This document shows, piece after piece, positions 45,586 through 57,065 of a stretch of DNA of 64,000 nt. The translations under genes and the position numbers were made by a program. Positions within the stretch are counted from its first letter, which is position 1; each line of letters opens with the position of its first letter. This DNA comes from Metabacillus endolithicus (GTDB lineage: Bacteria; Bacillota; Bacilli; Bacillales; Bacillaceae): the NCBI RefSeq assembly GCF_023078335.1, contig NZ_CP095550.1, forward strand, positions 248,001-312,000, written 5' to 3'. A model generated the notes under the pieces. That model searched no databases and was not told the origin of the DNA. It was given only the letters and a program-made list of their open reading frames with translations.

Positions 45586-47151
45586 TTACGTACAAAGTCT
45601 TCCCATCAGCCAAGGTCGTTGTCGATAAGGACCGATTGGAATTTGAATCAAGCTTGTTTTTCCAGATGGACTCAAGTTGTAAATGTGATCTGTTAGATTC
45701 ACATCGAAACCAAGAAGCGGATGTCCTCCCATATCTAGAAGTGAAGCTGCTAATAACAATTTTTGGACTAGTATCCCCGCTTCCATTTGTTGAATTCGAT
45801 ATCCTCTGTAACCAAGTGAATTTTTATTATAATCCTTATCACCAACAATATGTAAGGTGATAGGAACCTGTAGTAAATTAACATTATCTAAAGACAACCC
45901 TGATTGCAGCTGTAGCCGATGATCTCCAGCATTCACCAAGTATAATGAATGATTAGTGTTGTTATAGTAATAAGCTCCATTAGGGATACCTTCAATATTA
46001 TACAAACAAACAAAAATAGAGACACGTAATTTTTCTAGATGTTCTGCCTCTAAATCGTTTCGATAAGAGAAAGATTCTGTTGCTTCATATAGAAGGTAAG
46101 CAAGTTGTTTTGCACTTATTTTTGTCAAGTTAAAATCCATGTCAGGTGAAAAACGCTTTCGGCAGGTAGACAAGAAGTCATACGAAAGACGATTAACGAG
46201 GGGCAAAGGTATCTCCTTACCATCATCTTTTCTTCTTTCCTTTTTCTTGACCCAGTGAAAAGGTGTAGAATGGATCATAGCAGCTTCATTCATTTTTATT
46301 AACATGGGAAATTCTTTCATTTTCTTTGTACGAACGTAATGTTTAACCTGAATTGGTGGTATTTCTCGTAACAAGTCCGAAGCTGATACATTTTCTCCAT
46401 AACGGTTTCCAGACCACATCGTTGGTTCTATTGTTAGTGGGATGGCTGAATATACGCTTTCTTCATCTTCCTTAAGACCAAGTAGATGATTAATGGCACG
46501 ATCAAGATATTGATAGTACACACCTGATGCAAATCCAAAACGTTTTGCTACTTCTAATAACTGCCCCATTAGCACACCTGCATCTAACCCTTGTAGCCGG
46601 TAAGAAAAATTATTGTACTTGAAAAAGTTTTTCCAAAACATCGTTGAGATAAAAACAGTTCCTAAGCAAGTAGTAAGATCACATCGGTATCCAAGTGACC
46701 GGGTAAGATAATCATCAAAATTTCCTTCACGCAGTAAAACTAAACGGTGATGTGAGACGTCAAAATGGTAAACACCATCCGGTATATCGTCAATTTTTAA
46801 ATATACGTATAATTCGTTTGGATATAACGCTCCACCTGAAGGAGCAAACCTCCTATAGGAATGCATCGCATCCAGCTTTCTCTCGGTAGAATTTATCGGA
46901 GTAACAGTTTGACTAAATTGAGTAATTCCATAAACATCCCAAAGAAAGTGACCGATTTTCCGCAGATCTGGTTTTACAGGGGTTTTCTGATCTTCGAAAG
47001 TTAGCGGTATATCCAATGAAAGTGGAATTTCGGGTAAGTCATAGTAAAGCTTGTAAGGGAGTGGACCATCCTCCCAATCCACTTCCCAGTTTGGAATGCT
47101 TGCTTTATCAATGTCAAAATGTAAGTTATGCAGAAACTCATCAAGAATCAC
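45586..47151 (-). CDS. SagB-type flavin dehydrogenase of a TOMM bacteriocin
   Basis: 521 residues with two nitroreductase-like halves: MHSYRRFAPSGGALYPNELY (FMN-binding) plus LDAGVLMGQLLEVAKRFGF, and the repeat QQMEAGILVQKLLLAASLLD. SagB enzymes oxidise azolines to thiazoles and oxazoles. Its start is 17 bp from the YcaO stop, so it is in the same operon. Confidence 0.88.
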   Translation of the reverse strand: MILDEFLHNLHFDIDKASIPNWEVDWEDGPLPYKLYYDLPEIPLSLDIPLTFEDQKTPVKPDLRKIGHFLWDVYGITQFSQTVTPINSTERKLDAMHSYRRFAPSGGALYPNELYVYLKIDDIPDGVYHFDVSHHRLVLLREGNFDDYLTRSLGYRCDLTTCLGTVFISTMFWKNFFKYNNFSYRLQGLDAGVLMGQLLEVAKRFGFASGVYYQYLDRAINHLLGLKEDEESVYSAIPLTIEPTMWSGNRYGENVSASDLLREIPPIQVKHYVRTKKMKEFPMLIKMNEAAMIHSTPFHWVKKKERRKDDGKEIPLPLVNRLSYDFLSTCRKRFSPDMDFNLTKISAKQLAYLLYEATESFSYRNDLEAEHLEKLRVSIFVCLYNIEGIPNGAYYYNNTNHSLYLVNAGDHRLQLQSGLSLDNVNLLQVPITLHIVGDKDYNKNSLGYRGYRIQQMEAGILVQKLLLAASLLDMGGHPLLGFDVNLTDHIYNLSPSGKTSLIQIPIGPYRQRPWLMGRLCT

Positions 47152-47168
47152 CCTTCCAGCCTCCCTTC

Positions 47169-49122
47169 TTATGGAAACGGGTGTGGAAGTGGATTAAGCT
47201 TTTCACGTGTCAGAGGTTCTGTTGTATACCCCAGTTCCATAGGAACACGTAATATCCTCTCTAACCCTGATACACGCTTTAGATGGTGTCCAAATGTCAT
47301 TGGAACCATCCCAGGAATTAATACTTTAACACAATGTAAACCATTTCGTTTTACTTCGGGTGTTGTTTGATCAATAACAATAACATCCAGGTTTACGTTC
47401 TTTAATGCTTGAAGAATATCTCGAAGATCATCGGTAAGGTCAGCGTGACTTGACTTCCACTTGAATTCTTCGTTAAACGTTTTACTTTTTTGTTTATTAT
47501 GAAGTAAAAAATGTAGTCGCTCTTCAGCTTGTGGTAAGCCATACAACATGCCATGGTCATCCATTTGTTGAACGAGGGAAGAATCGTGTAACATACGCAC
47601 ATAATTCTCTTTATTTTCCTCAAATTTCTCATCAAGATTCAGCATCATACCAGCCAGCTCATGAACAGCGGTTTTCACAGCACGCACCGGATCCAAATGG
47701 CCCCTGCTGCACAGATTAGATTTAACCCTTTTTGCTTTCTGTTTTTTGCAAGTGCAATAATGCTTGGGATTCCGTGTTCCATTGTTGAGTTATATATATG
47801 AAGGTCATATCCTCCGACCGCTCTCATTCTGTCAATCATTAAGACTAGTTCTTCATCTTCAGAAGAGTACGGATCAAGACGAGGTAAGGGTAATTGTGCA
47901 TACCAGGTCATAAGAAACGAATCACGCTCGACCACTTCCATAATGCCGTAAAAAATAGCTTCTTCTAAACTACCTCCCAATGCACATCCGTTGGAAGTTT
48001 CATAAACAAATCCCTGTGATCCGCATCCCAAACTATAATAAGCAAGTAACTCAGGCACGAGAATCGGTCGTTCCTGTAACAACGAATAGCCCCATACCCA
48101 TTTCATTGGACGGTCAGGGTCAAATTTTTCAAAGGGAAAGCCTGAGCCTTGATACTGATCTTCTTCATGTACACCAACTAATTTCGGGTTTAAGGCTTGA
48201 TTTTTCAAATTTTCATAGTTATCAAATACTACTGTCCGTTTCCCACGGGGCTCAAGCCCACAGTATCGTTCCAATCCTTCTAAAATCGCAGTTAATTCAC
48301 TTGCAGCATACGAATTTGTACGACCTGCCGTTCCCTCATCCCCCTCAAACAAAGGCAAATTCACACTTACATCTGCAAAAGGAGGTACAAGATTATACAT
48401 TTTATTATTGAGCAAACCTGTTCGAGCATCAAGATAGTCCTTGTCTAACACGCTTTTTAGATCATCTAATGAACGAGTTCGGTAACTTTCCTTGCTAACT
48501 TTCGGACTTTTCTGAAGAGCAATGCGAAATTTAACTCAGGAGAATCGTCAGGTATGGCACAGCATACTGTACATTGAGGAACAGGCAAGAAGGAGTGCCA
48601 TGAACTTCTCAATGTTTTTAGGTTGATAAAACCAAGTCGCTTCTCTGAAAAGGTTTTTCCCCCTTGTATCCACCTCTCGACCTCTACTTTAAGGAGCTGA
48701 ACCATTTGTAACAACCCTGTCCGTGAAGCCCACGCTCCCTGTTGTGTTTTTCCAGAACTCTCTAATTCTTTTTGCATGCTCCACATCTCTTGACGGTGAG
48801 TTCCTGTTAAGACTCGTCGTAGATCAGCACATTGCGAACAACCTGGAATTCCCGGCTGTACCAATGGGCCTATAATGCCTTCTCCAAATGATATAAAGCC
48901 TCGAAGCCACGGGATCTGGCTTTCTCGAAACACGTTTTCTGCGTTTTGATGAAGAGCAGGGGTCCAATGATCTTGCAGGACCAAAGCCAAATCAATGGTT
49001 TCAGAAATGCTTGAGTTAATATGTGTTTTACGAACAATTAGAAAATCTGAGGAAAGCTCCGTACAAAAAAGATCTGCTAACACGCCCTCACCAACAACCA
49101 ACAAATCTGCACCCATCTTCAT
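47169..49122 (-). pseudogene. TOMM cyclodehydratase-YcaO (SagD) fusion, frameshifted twice
   Basis: Three frames make one protein. Frame 48466-49122 (MKMGADLLVVGEGVLADLFC; GIPGCSQCADLRRVL) is the cyclodehydratase partner. Frame 47675-48451 has the YcaO ATP site, including GRTNSYAASELTAILEGLER and ATGG-like CALGGSLEEAIFYGIMEVVE. Frame 47169-47696 ends in the PHPFP motif typical of YcaO. Slips near 48500 and 47700 rejoin as SKESYRTRSLDDLKSVL and GAHLDPVRAVKTAVHEL. It forms azolines on the precursor using ATP. Its start overlaps the previous stop (ATGA). Confidence 0.88.
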
Positions 49123-51016
49123 TCCTCCTCTCGAACCACAATTCCTACGATCCCTGCTAATCCTTCTTTAAAGACTGGCTCTGCTTCAATTTCATAAATT
49201 TTAAATTGTTTTTTGTTCCGACTCAATACTTCCTTAGCAGAATGCAATAGAACAGAATGATTTTGATTATGACCATCAGGAATATTTAGTTGTTGAGGTG
49301 ATTTTTCGTCAAGTACTGCTGATGATAAGAATAAGCCTGTGGTGTTAAAGGATCTTCTTGGTTTTGTTGGTTAAAAAGGGCCTGTTGCAATGCTTTTCTT
49401 AATGCCAGGGTTATATTGAGATCTACACTTCCATACCATCCATTTTTCGTACCAATCCATACGACAGGAAATCCAGATACTTCCTCACCTACTCCGATAT
49501 TGGGTTCACCCTGAATGGTTGATAAAGATTGTAAATAATACCTACACCGCTCATCTTCAACACTATTCAACTTTACTCTAGAAAAAGTATTTGTAGCGTT
49601 TGCTTGATTTCTTTTCATCTCCTGAACTAAATAACGTTGTAATCCTCGACAAACACTTTCTGTCAATGTTTCTCCTGCTCCAATATATACTTGTGTTGGC
49701 AGATCGAACACGGTCGATAATTGATTAACATATGCTTCAATTCCAGCAAGACCTGCTTCCCTTCTAGCCTCCTCATGTGTTAGTCCTGAGCAAATCGTAC
49801 TTTGCAATAACTCAGCAGGTCCATCAGACAATGGATCGATTGGTTGAACTCGGCACTGAGCTAGCGGAAGCTGAAGCAAATCACCTTCATCCCAAGTATG
49901 AAAAATCCCTGTTGATTTCGAGGTTAGTTTATTGAAAAAAAGAATTAATGTCTCTGCTTCTTGAGTGTTCAAGTCTTGTTGAATTCGTGCATCCTCATTA
50001 TCTATAAGTCTAGCTATTGTATTACCAGTCATAACAGGATGAGGAAAAAATGTATGCCAGTTTCCTTCCATCGTTTCTAAATCTAGTAAAAAGATTTGGT
50101 TATTCTGTTCTCGTTCCTTTACTCCGGTCATGTTTTTAAACAATTCAAAGACAATCAGATTAGCTAGCATCGCTCTAGCTGTAGTGGAACAGTTTGAAAT
50201 GTGTATTTCTTTGTAGAGTTCCGATTTATGAAGCCTGCTCCAAGCGGATTTCCAACAATACTCTGAATTTGGAAAAACGAAAGGCCCTGCCAAACCAACC
50301 TGTTGTAAACATAAAGCCGGAATGAATATCTTGTTTTCCTCTCTGCAAATGGTGTGAAGAAGATTTAGCTCCTCAATATTCCCCTCTTGTGACACGTACA
50401 AGATATAATCAAATGGCTCCACAATTTTCTTCCAAGAACCTTGCAAGATCTCCTCTACTGCCACCTCCGAATCTAGTGCTCGGGCATGGTCAACGAGCTC
50501 CTGCAGCCGTTGAATATTCGTTTTACTCCTGTCAGTAATGAATGTTTGAAACTTAGGTAACCCGGAATCTAGTAATGATGAAACCAATGAAACAAACATA
50601 TCTCCTGAGCCAACTGCCAACACTTTTGCCTCCCGATATACTTGAAATCGGAACGCAGCAGATTCTACAAAACTATCGATAAACTCAATTTGTGATGCAT
50701 ACATTTTCACAACCTGTTCTGACAATGAATACGGCTGGTCCCTGCTTACATCTTTTACAAATCCATTTTGATACAATGTTTCCGCGATTGCGAACACTCG
50801 ATCTCGATACGGCCCTGTTAACCCGTTTGTTAAACTCTCTAATGTATGTTCACCATTGAACATCGGTATTAGTTTTTCAACCCATTTATCGATCATACTT
50901 CCTTCCATACGAAACGAACTTACATTATTCCGAAAATATACTCCACTATTAGCTTCAGGGAGAAAAAACGTGTCCCTTTTCACCTTCAGACGCATAGAAG
51001 GGGTCAAATTGGTCAT
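49119..51016 (-). pseudogene. Thiazole-bacteriocin maturation protein (ThiF/E1-like), 3' frameshift
   Basis: The start MTNLTPSMRLKVKRDTFFLP lies behind AAGGAGGATCGTT. 576 residues in frame: a leader-binding N-terminal region, EAKVLAVGSGDMFVSLVSSL (nucleotide-fold Gly motif), and LSDGPAELLQSTICSGLTHE. Near 49325 the frame slips. The other frame continues SSAVLDEKSPQQLNIPDGHN to EGLAGIVGIVVREEE and a TGA at 49119. It probably presents the precursor to the cyclodehydratase. Confidence 0.85.
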
Positions 51017-51111
51017 AACGATCCTCCTTAGCCGTAGCTACCAATATCTTTCCATTTCATTACTAACATCTTATGTACTGTAAATTGTCCCTTATGTTAT
51101 TTTTCAAAGAG

Positions 51112-51140
51112 AAAGCCTCTACATCAATATGTAAAGGCCT
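51112..51140 (-). terminator. Hairpin between precursor and modification genes
   Basis: AAAGCCTCTACAT can pair with ATGTAAAGGCCT around CAAT. It lies between the precursor stop and the maturation operon and could act as an attenuator that keeps precursor mRNA in excess. Confidence 0.5.
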
Positions 51141-51165
51141 GTCGTATTTTTTAAAAGAATACCTT

Positions 51166-51492
51166 TTATCTGCCTCCGCAGCGACCTCCGCCACCACAAC
51201 GGCCTCCACCACCGCAATAACCTCCGCCGCCACAACGGCCTCCACCACCGCAATAGCCTCCGCCGCCACAACGGCCTCCACCACCACAATAGCCTCCGCC
51301 ACAATTATAGCAGCTGAAACAGCTAGAACAGCCATAGCAACTAAAACAGCTAAAACAGCGAAAAATATTTCCTAGTCCAAAGAAAAATCTTTCATCATCA
51401 TGATAATATTGGTTCTGGTCATAAGGAACGGCCTGAGTTGCTTGGTAATCTCCAAGATTTAACATCTGAAGATCCTGTTGAAAATTATTCAT
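51166..51492 (-). CDS. Heterocycloanthracin/sonorensin-type bacteriocin precursor
   Basis: 108 residues behind TTGAGGAGGTTTTACTGA. A leader of about 45 residues (MNNFQQDLQMLNLGDYQATQ) is followed by a core with 14 Cys. Seven come as x-x-C triplets (CFSCFSCYGCSSC) and seven as C-G-G-G-(G)-R/Y repeats. Cys/Ser would be converted to thiazoles/oxazoles by the downstream enzymes. No export gene is seen. Confidence 0.88.
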   Translation of the reverse strand: MNNFQQDLQMLNLGDYQATQAVPYDQNQYYHDDERFFFGLGNIFRCFSCFSCYGCSSCFSCYNCGGGYCGGGGRCGGGGYCGGGGRCGGGGYCGGGGRCGGGGRCGGR

Positions 51493-51719
51493 TCAGTAAA
51501 ACCTCCTCAAAATAGTTGCCTAAAAAAAGTGACAAGAAACAAACACACAAAGATAAGCTAAACTTCTGGGAAAAACATACTTCTTCAACAAATTATGTAA
51601 ATTGGGTGGCTGTTGCTACTGGTGAAAAAGCCTAAATTGAGTTTTTATGAAAGCTTGGGGAATGCATAAAATTTCCTTATAATATAGAGTAAATAGAAAA
51701 CGATGAAAGGGGAAATTCT

Positions 51720-52458
51720 AATTGAATACCTCCTCACTTCTTGAAAAACAATTAAGGATATGAGCAGCTTTGAAAAAAGTATTCAGGAACGCCTAAAAAT
51801 CCCAAAACAAACGATTAATGGAAAAGAAGTGATTTTAAAAGAAGGAGATTTGTGTTTACTTGATACGAACGTGATTCATTCTATTGATCAAGCTGGAGAG
51901 AATGATATCGTGATTAATATTATGGTTAGGACAAGTTATTTTGATAGCAATTTTACTTAGAAGATTGTCAGGAAATGATTTACTCACGGACTTTTTTGTT
52001 CATACAATTTACAAGCATTATTAGATTACACGGATCCGCAATTATGTTCAAAAGAAGTAATTAATTCCTATATGCTTCTACTTTTTACGGATTTGCTAAG
52101 AATTTATCATGATTCTCCTAGTAAAATTGATCAACCAACGTTTACAAAAGGTGTTATATCGGAAATCTTGGATTATATGGAAAAAAACTATGAAACTATC
52201 ATTTTAGAGAAAACAGCCAATTACTTTCATTTTCATCCAAACCATTTAACAAGGCTACTTAAACAGAATCTTAATAAAACGTTTATTGAACTATCACATC
52301 AATTAAAAAATGCGTGCACCATGCTTGAAAACACAGATTTTACTGTAGATCAGATTGCTCATAAAACGGGTTATGCAAAAGTTACCTTTTTTTATAAAAC
52401 CTTCAAAAAATTTCATGGTGTTACACCTGCTAAATATCAAAAGAAAACCAACGACTGA
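51720..52458 (+). pseudogene. AraC-family regulator, broken
   Basis: Several frames: MNTSSLLEKQLR; a cupin-like sensor (INGKEVILKEGDLCLLDTNV); SGNDLLTDFFVHTIYKHY; then a good C-terminal domain, FTVDQIAHKTGYAKVTFFYK and FHGVTPAKYQKK (two HTH motifs). At least three lesions lie between 51750 and 52060. It may once have controlled the nearby bacteriocin genes. Confidence 0.75.
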
Positions 52459-52532
52459 ATTATTGATAAGTCGTTGGTTTTCTTCTTCAAAAATATGTTT
52501 ATTTTTTTCTTAATCCTCACTAATATCTATCA

Positions 52533-54230
52533 TTAAAGTTTAAATTGTGAAATTAAATCTTTAAGGTCTTTTGCAAGAAGGTTTAAGTTACCTGCACTAG
52601 TAGCTACCTGTTCCATTGAATGACTTGTTTGCTCGACAGAAGCCGCTGTTTCTTCGATTCCTGCAGCAGATTCCTCTGAAACGGCTGCTATCTCTTCAAT
52701 TGATTTATTTATCATGTCACTGTTATCTGTTAATTGATTTAGGCTTTGTGATATTTCCTTTATACCTGAAACAACTTGGGCCAAAGAATGATCAATTTGC
52801 TTAAATGTGTCACCTGTACTAATAATTTGATTTTTCCCAAGCTCTACTTCTTGATATCCTCCTTGTAAAGACTTTGTGACGCTTTGCGTTTCATTTTGAA
52901 TACTACCAACAATCTCGGTAATATCTGTTACCGAAATCGATACTTGCTCAGCTAACTTCCGAACCTCATCAGCAACAACAGCAAATCCTTTTCCTTGTTC
53001 ACCTGCACGCGCTGCTTCAATTGCCGCATTTAATGCCAATAAATTTGTTTGATCAGCTATTTCTTTAATAACTCCTACAAGCTTAGAAATTTCCTGTGAT
53101 TGTTTGTCTAATCCTGTGACTTTTTGTACGGCTTCTTTCACGATTGTATCAATTTTGCCCATCTGTGAAATCGAAGCATTCATCAGTTCACTGCCCTCTA
53201 TTGTTTGCGTGATGACATTCTGAGAAGTAGCATAAACAGACTCCCCGCTACTATTTGCTTCCTTAATTTCATTTAAAAATGTCACCATAGAAGATGAAAG
53301 ATCCGTGCTGATTCCAGCTTGTGTTTCTGAACCTGTTGCAAGTTCCTGCATTGTTAATGAAACTTGATTACTCGTTTCCTTTACTTCATTAGAGCTGTTT
53401 GTTAAAGAACCACTCTGAACAGAGAGAGTATCGGACACATCACTTATTTTTCTTAACATATTTTTCAAATTTTCATTTACAAGATTAGATGCTGTAATTA
53501 ATCCTCCGATTTCATCCCTTGATTTTGTTGCAAGTGGTTCTAGGCTTAAATCTCCATTAGCGATTAAGTCCATACGTGTTTTTAATTGATTGATTGTTTT
53601 TACAAGCTGTTTAGGCATAATGATAGAAAAGGAAATAATGAAGGCTAAGAGAATAACACCTGAAATAATTGCTATATATGTTGAGGTTTCAGCTTGCTTC
53701 AAAGCCTGAATTCCATTTTCTTTACTCTGGTCTCCTTGAGCTAAAGCTAACGCAGTCATTTGTTCAACACTCTTTGTTAAAACAGGCTCTATCTGATTTT
53801 GAAGAATAGATTCTGCCTTATCAATGTCTCCGCTTTCAATAGCAGAGAAGTATTTTTCTTCGATTATTTTATAAATATCCTCCGTTTGCGTGGAAACATC
53901 CCTAATAGCTGTTTCATTCGTTCGATTTAATAAATCCTTTTGAATCGCTAGACTTGGGTCCTTTAAAGCAAAATATATTTGTTTATATTTTTCGTCACCA
54001 GTAAGTAAATAACCTCGTAGTTCACTTTGTTGTTGAGTAAGTATTCCTAACAAGCTAAACTCTGACGCCATCAAAGGTATATCTTGTGAAGAAATTTCTC
54101 TCGTATGATTTTCCATTTGTTTCATTGAACTAATTAAGTAAGCACCAAATCCCAAAACTAGTAATGTAATAAAAAGAAAAGAAATTAATAATTTGGTTTT
54201 TATGCTTTTAAACCGAAATAAGTCTTTCAT
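52533..54230 (-). CDS. Methyl-accepting chemotaxis protein with four-helix-bundle sensor
   Basis: The start is the ATG of [20 protein letters not shown] behind GGGGTTTGGTG; the longer frame lacks a site. 565 residues: membrane segment about 11-33, periplasmic-type helical bundle ([20 protein letters not shown]), second membrane segment, HAMP, and the signalling tip [20 protein letters not shown]. The ligand is unknown. Confidence 0.92.
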   Translation of the reverse strand: MKDLFRFKSIKTKLLISFLFITLLVLGFGAYLISSMKQMENHTREISSQDIPLMASEFSLLGILTQQQSELRGYLLTGDEKYKQIYFALKDPSLAIQKDLLNRTNETAIRDVSTQTEDIYKIIEEKYFSAIESGDIDKAESILQNQIEPVLTKSVEQMTALALAQGDQSKENGIQALKQAETSTYIAIISGVILLAFIISFSIIMPKQLVKTINQLKTRMDLIANGDLSLEPLATKSRDEIGGLITASNLVNENLKNMLRKISDVSDTLSVQSGSLTNSSNEVKETSNQVSLTMQELATGSETQAGISTDLSSSMVTFLNEIKEANSSGESVYATSQNVITQTIEGSELMNASISQMGKIDTIVKEAVQKVTGLDKQSQEISKLVGVIKEIADQTNLLALNAAIEAARAGEQGKGFAVVADEVRKLAEQVSISVTDITEIVGSIQNETQSVTKSLQGGYQEVELGKNQIISTGDTFKQIDHSLAQVVSGIKEISQSLNQLTDNSDMINKSIEEIAAVSEESAAGIEETAASVEQTSHSMEQVATSAGNLNLLAKDLKDLISQFKL

Positions 54231-54747
54231 CACCAAACCCCATTCCAAATATATTTGTCTATTCTTAACATCGGTTTCTCTATGTCTTTTTCCATAGGAA
54301 TGTATTCCTATATTGAGAACCTGTTTGGCTAGTTCATTTTCGGTTAAAATCAAATAGGAACCACAAACGATTTACTCATAAGAAATGTCGTGGTTTATTT
54401 TAGTTTTATATATCTAGACTTTAGGAATGAACATGATTTACACCCAAGGTACCGCCATTCAAACTCTCCGTATGGTACGGTAAACTGCAAATTACTGGAA
54501 TCTTCATCATAGATCAGCTATGTATATCCCTTAAATTATGTGACTTTAGAAAATAGTAAAACATGGAAATTACTACCTTCCTTTTAATTGACAGCGTTAT
54601 CATTCCACAATTATACTTATATATAAGTTAATAACTGTGAAGAGAACACGGAGACACACTAGATACCGAACTAAGCAATTATTTAGTGTGTCTTCTTTTT
54701 GTTTTCGTAGAAAAATCTACTATTATACCAAAACTAGGAGGTTCATT
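54231..54747. other. Intergenic region without a gene
   Basis: It holds the divergent promoters of the chemoreceptor and hydrolase genes and the leader hairpin described separately. No ORF with a ribosome site. Confidence 0.5.
54652..54705 (+). promoter_or_regulatory. Leader hairpin with U-tract upstream of the hydrolase
   Basis: AGACACACTA pairs with TAGTGTGTCT around a 22-nt loop, followed by TCTTTTTGTTTT. It sits 43 bp before the hydrolase ATG, so transcripts starting upstream would meet a terminator. It could be an attenuator; no known riboswitch class matched by eye. Confidence 0.5.
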
Positions 54748-55680
54748 ATGGCATTTGAAGAACTAAGTTTCCAATCGTTTAATCAAAAAGATCATATTAA
54801 GGCATGGATTTACACCCCTATTCGCAAACCAAGAGGAATTGTTCAGCTTGTCCATGGTTTTGGAGAGCATTCGCGTCGATACTTGCACATGATCTTGAAA
54901 TTAAATGAAGCTGGATTCGTCGTAGCCGCAGATGATCATGTTGCTCATGGAAAAACAGCCCTTGATTCAGGTAACTGGAGTGATTGGGGCGATAAAGGGT
55001 ATATGACAATGGCAGAAGACGAACATATACTTCGAACCATTGTCCAGGAGAAGTATCCTGATTTACCTTTTTTCATGTTTGGACATAGTATGGGTTCTAT
55101 GATTGCAAGGGGTTATGCCGCTACTTATGGAGAAGGAATGGCGGGACTCCTTTTATGCGGAACTTCTGGTGTTTTTCCAAAAGCAGCTGAAATGGTACCT
55201 CTTTTGAAGAAGCTTATAGATGAAGGAAAAGGTGAAGAAATTAATCCTGATTTGCTTGGAGAATTTTTAGGTTGGATGACTGAGCGAATTGAAAATCCTT
55301 CTACACCAAATGACTGGATTGCCGGTGACCCTGACGTGGTTGCTGACCACGCGAATGATCCATTCAATAACTTTATATCACCACCAAATATCCGTTCATT
55401 GTATTATTTTGGTATGATGATGGAAACTATTGTTGGGACACAGTGGGCAGAAAAAGTTCCTGTCTCTATTCCAGTTTACAATATTGCCGGAGATCTAGAT
55501 CCGGTTGGCCTCTATGGTGAGGGTGTTTATGCTGTATCTAATTGGTTAGGAGAAACTGGACATAGGGTCAAAACTAAGATTTATTCTGGCTATAGACATG
55601 AAATCCATAATTACAGGGATATTAGGGATGAAGTTGAGGATGGAATAATAGATTTTATGAATACTATTATAGGAGAATAA
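54748..55680 (+). CDS. Monoacylglycerol-lipase-like alpha/beta hydrolase
   Basis: The start is the ATG of MAFEELSFQSFNQKDHIKAW behind CTAGGAGGTTCATT. 310 residues. Oxyanion region VQLVHGFGEHSRRY, nucleophile elbow MFGHSMGSMIARGYA (Ser), acid IAGDLDPVGLYGEG, and catalytic His in YSGYRHEIHNYRD. It fits the serine aminopeptidase S33/MAG-lipase group. Likely cytosolic. Confidence 0.9.
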   Translation: MAFEELSFQSFNQKDHIKAWIYTPIRKPRGIVQLVHGFGEHSRRYLHMILKLNEAGFVVAADDHVAHGKTALDSGNWSDWGDKGYMTMAEDEHILRTIVQEKYPDLPFFMFGHSMGSMIARGYAATYGEGMAGLLLCGTSGVFPKAAEMVPLLKKLIDEGKGEEINPDLLGEFLGWMTERIENPSTPNDWIAGDPDVVADHANDPFNNFISPPNIRSLYYFGMMMETIVGTQWAEKVPVSIPVYNIAGDLDPVGLYGEGVYAVSNWLGETGHRVKTKIYSGYRHEIHNYRDIRDEVEDGIIDFMNTIIGE

Positions 55681-55737
55681 TCTTTTGTTATTGATATATT
55701 TTAGGATGTGAGGACAGAGCGATGTCTTCATGAAACG

Positions 55738-55756
55738 GGACAGTGTACCTGTCCCT
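55738..55756. repeat. GGGACAG hairpin
   Basis: GGGACAG-TGTAC-CTGTCCC. Related GGGACA/TGTCCC hairpins lie at about 57036-57062 and 62555-62573. Probably a dispersed terminator-like repeat. Confidence 0.55.
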
Positions 55757-55767
55757 TTATCATGATT

Positions 55768-55860
55768 TTCAAATGAAGCCCCACTCTATTTAAACCTAAA
55801 CCTTCTTCATAAAAGGTAATAGCTTCCTCGAATTTATCTGTTGTCTTGCAATTCGAAGTT
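55768..55860 (-). pseudogene. VOC/glyoxalase remnant
   Basis: The minus strand reads TDKFEEAITFYEEGLGLNRV, typical of the first module of VOC proteins, with LRIAR in another frame just upstream. Nothing else of the gene survives. Confidence 0.5.
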
Positions 55861-55884
55861 GGACGATTCTTTTACTTCCTCACA

Positions 55885-56440
55885 CATTAAGAAAAAAGAT
55901 GACCAATTGTTTGTGGTTCATGTTCATTTCTTCTGCTCCACTCTAGAAGAATATAACGAGAAAAAACCAGTGTTGTATGGCTTATCATGAAGTTATAAGA
56001 TCTTCCTTGAAATTCTTTCGCTAATTTCAGCATTGACTTTGTGCATTTGAAAAAGGTTTCAATGTCCCAACGCATACCGTAAATTCTTATAATTTTTCAT
56101 CTGAAATAGTAGTGTCGGTACTTAGAATCGCTAGCTATTCCTCTTCTTATTGTGGTTTCTAACAAAAACAATTTTAACAGGAGTTTGGTTTTCTGCATGA
56201 TGACACACTTGAATAGAATTTCAAAACATTCTTCTTTTGAAGTGTCGGTTTAATTAATTTAAAAAAATCCTCTAGTTTCAGAAATTTGTCATATAACGGG
56301 TAGCGTTGCTTCATTTGTTTGACCACACCAATAACAAACAAGCCTTTTTCCAGAATTGATTCGATTAAAGGAGCCTGTGTAAACCATGTATCCATTAAAA
56401 CATAATCAGCAACTAGCCCATTCTTCAAGGCATTTTGAAT
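55885..56440 (-). mobile_element. IS4-family transposase remnant
   Basis: Two broken frames: VADYVLMDTWFTQAPLIESI (the DDE 'D-x-W-F' region) with GLFVIGVVKQMKQRYPLYD at 56174-56428, and MRWDIETFFKCTKSMLKLAK with the YREK-like 'W-x-I-E-x-F-F-K' region at 55887-56075. No ends or intact ORF are seen. Confidence 0.75.
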
Positions 56441-56448
56441 AAGTGTAG

Positions 56449-56937
56449 ATGCAACAATATAAAAAAGGGATATATTGCTTTTATTCCAGTAAACTTGTTA
56501 GGGAACTTGCCAGCATAATCGGTTCCTCTCTATGCATTGAGATAGGTGCAGGTGATGGGATGTTAACACACTTTCTTACAAAAATGGGAACTAATTGTAA
56601 AGCAACAGATAATTATAGCTGGAATCACTACATTCAATATCCTGAAACTGTTGAAAAATTGGATGCTAAAGAGTCTCTCCAAAAATATAAGCCTAAAGCA
56701 GTGATTAGTTCATGGACACCTCCAGGGAATACGTTTGAGCAGAATGTTTTTGAAACAGAATCTGTTCAGCTTTATATTACAATAGGAACTAAGAACCAGT
56801 CTTTCACTGGTAATCATGAAATTTATCAGAAGCAAAATGGCTTTATCATGGAGTTTAGTGAAAGTTTATCACAATTATTACTTCCGCCCTCCTCTGAGAA
56901 TGCAGTTTACATTTTTAGAAGAAAAGAAACGAAATAA
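56449..56937 (+). pseudogene. 5'-truncated methyltransferase-like gene
   Basis: The body SLCIEIGAGDGMLTHFLTKM is SAM-binding motif I, followed by YKPKAVISSWTPPGNTF and a complete C-terminus. The N-terminal part meets IS4 remnant sequence, and no ribosome site precedes the first ATG, so the gene looks cut by the insertion. Confidence 0.6.
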
Positions 56938-57065
56938 TCAAGGGTATTAAAAATGGGACAATATTTAGGATTTGGACATAGTTGATTTTCTATTAAGATA
57001 GGCAAGGGAAATGATCGCCTTTTCCTTTTAAAATCGGGACAAGGGACCAGACCCTCTGTCCCAGT

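Noticed and set aside
51063..51375. Long overlapping ORFs on both strands through the bacteriocin precursor (Ala/Val-rich and Trp/Arg-rich)
   Set aside because: They are frame shadows of the repetitive Cys/Gly core. They lack ribosome sites and have implausible composition.
54590..54750. A named riboswitch or T-box upstream of the hydrolase
   Set aside because: No specifier loop, T-box sequence or other known aptamer core was recognisable.
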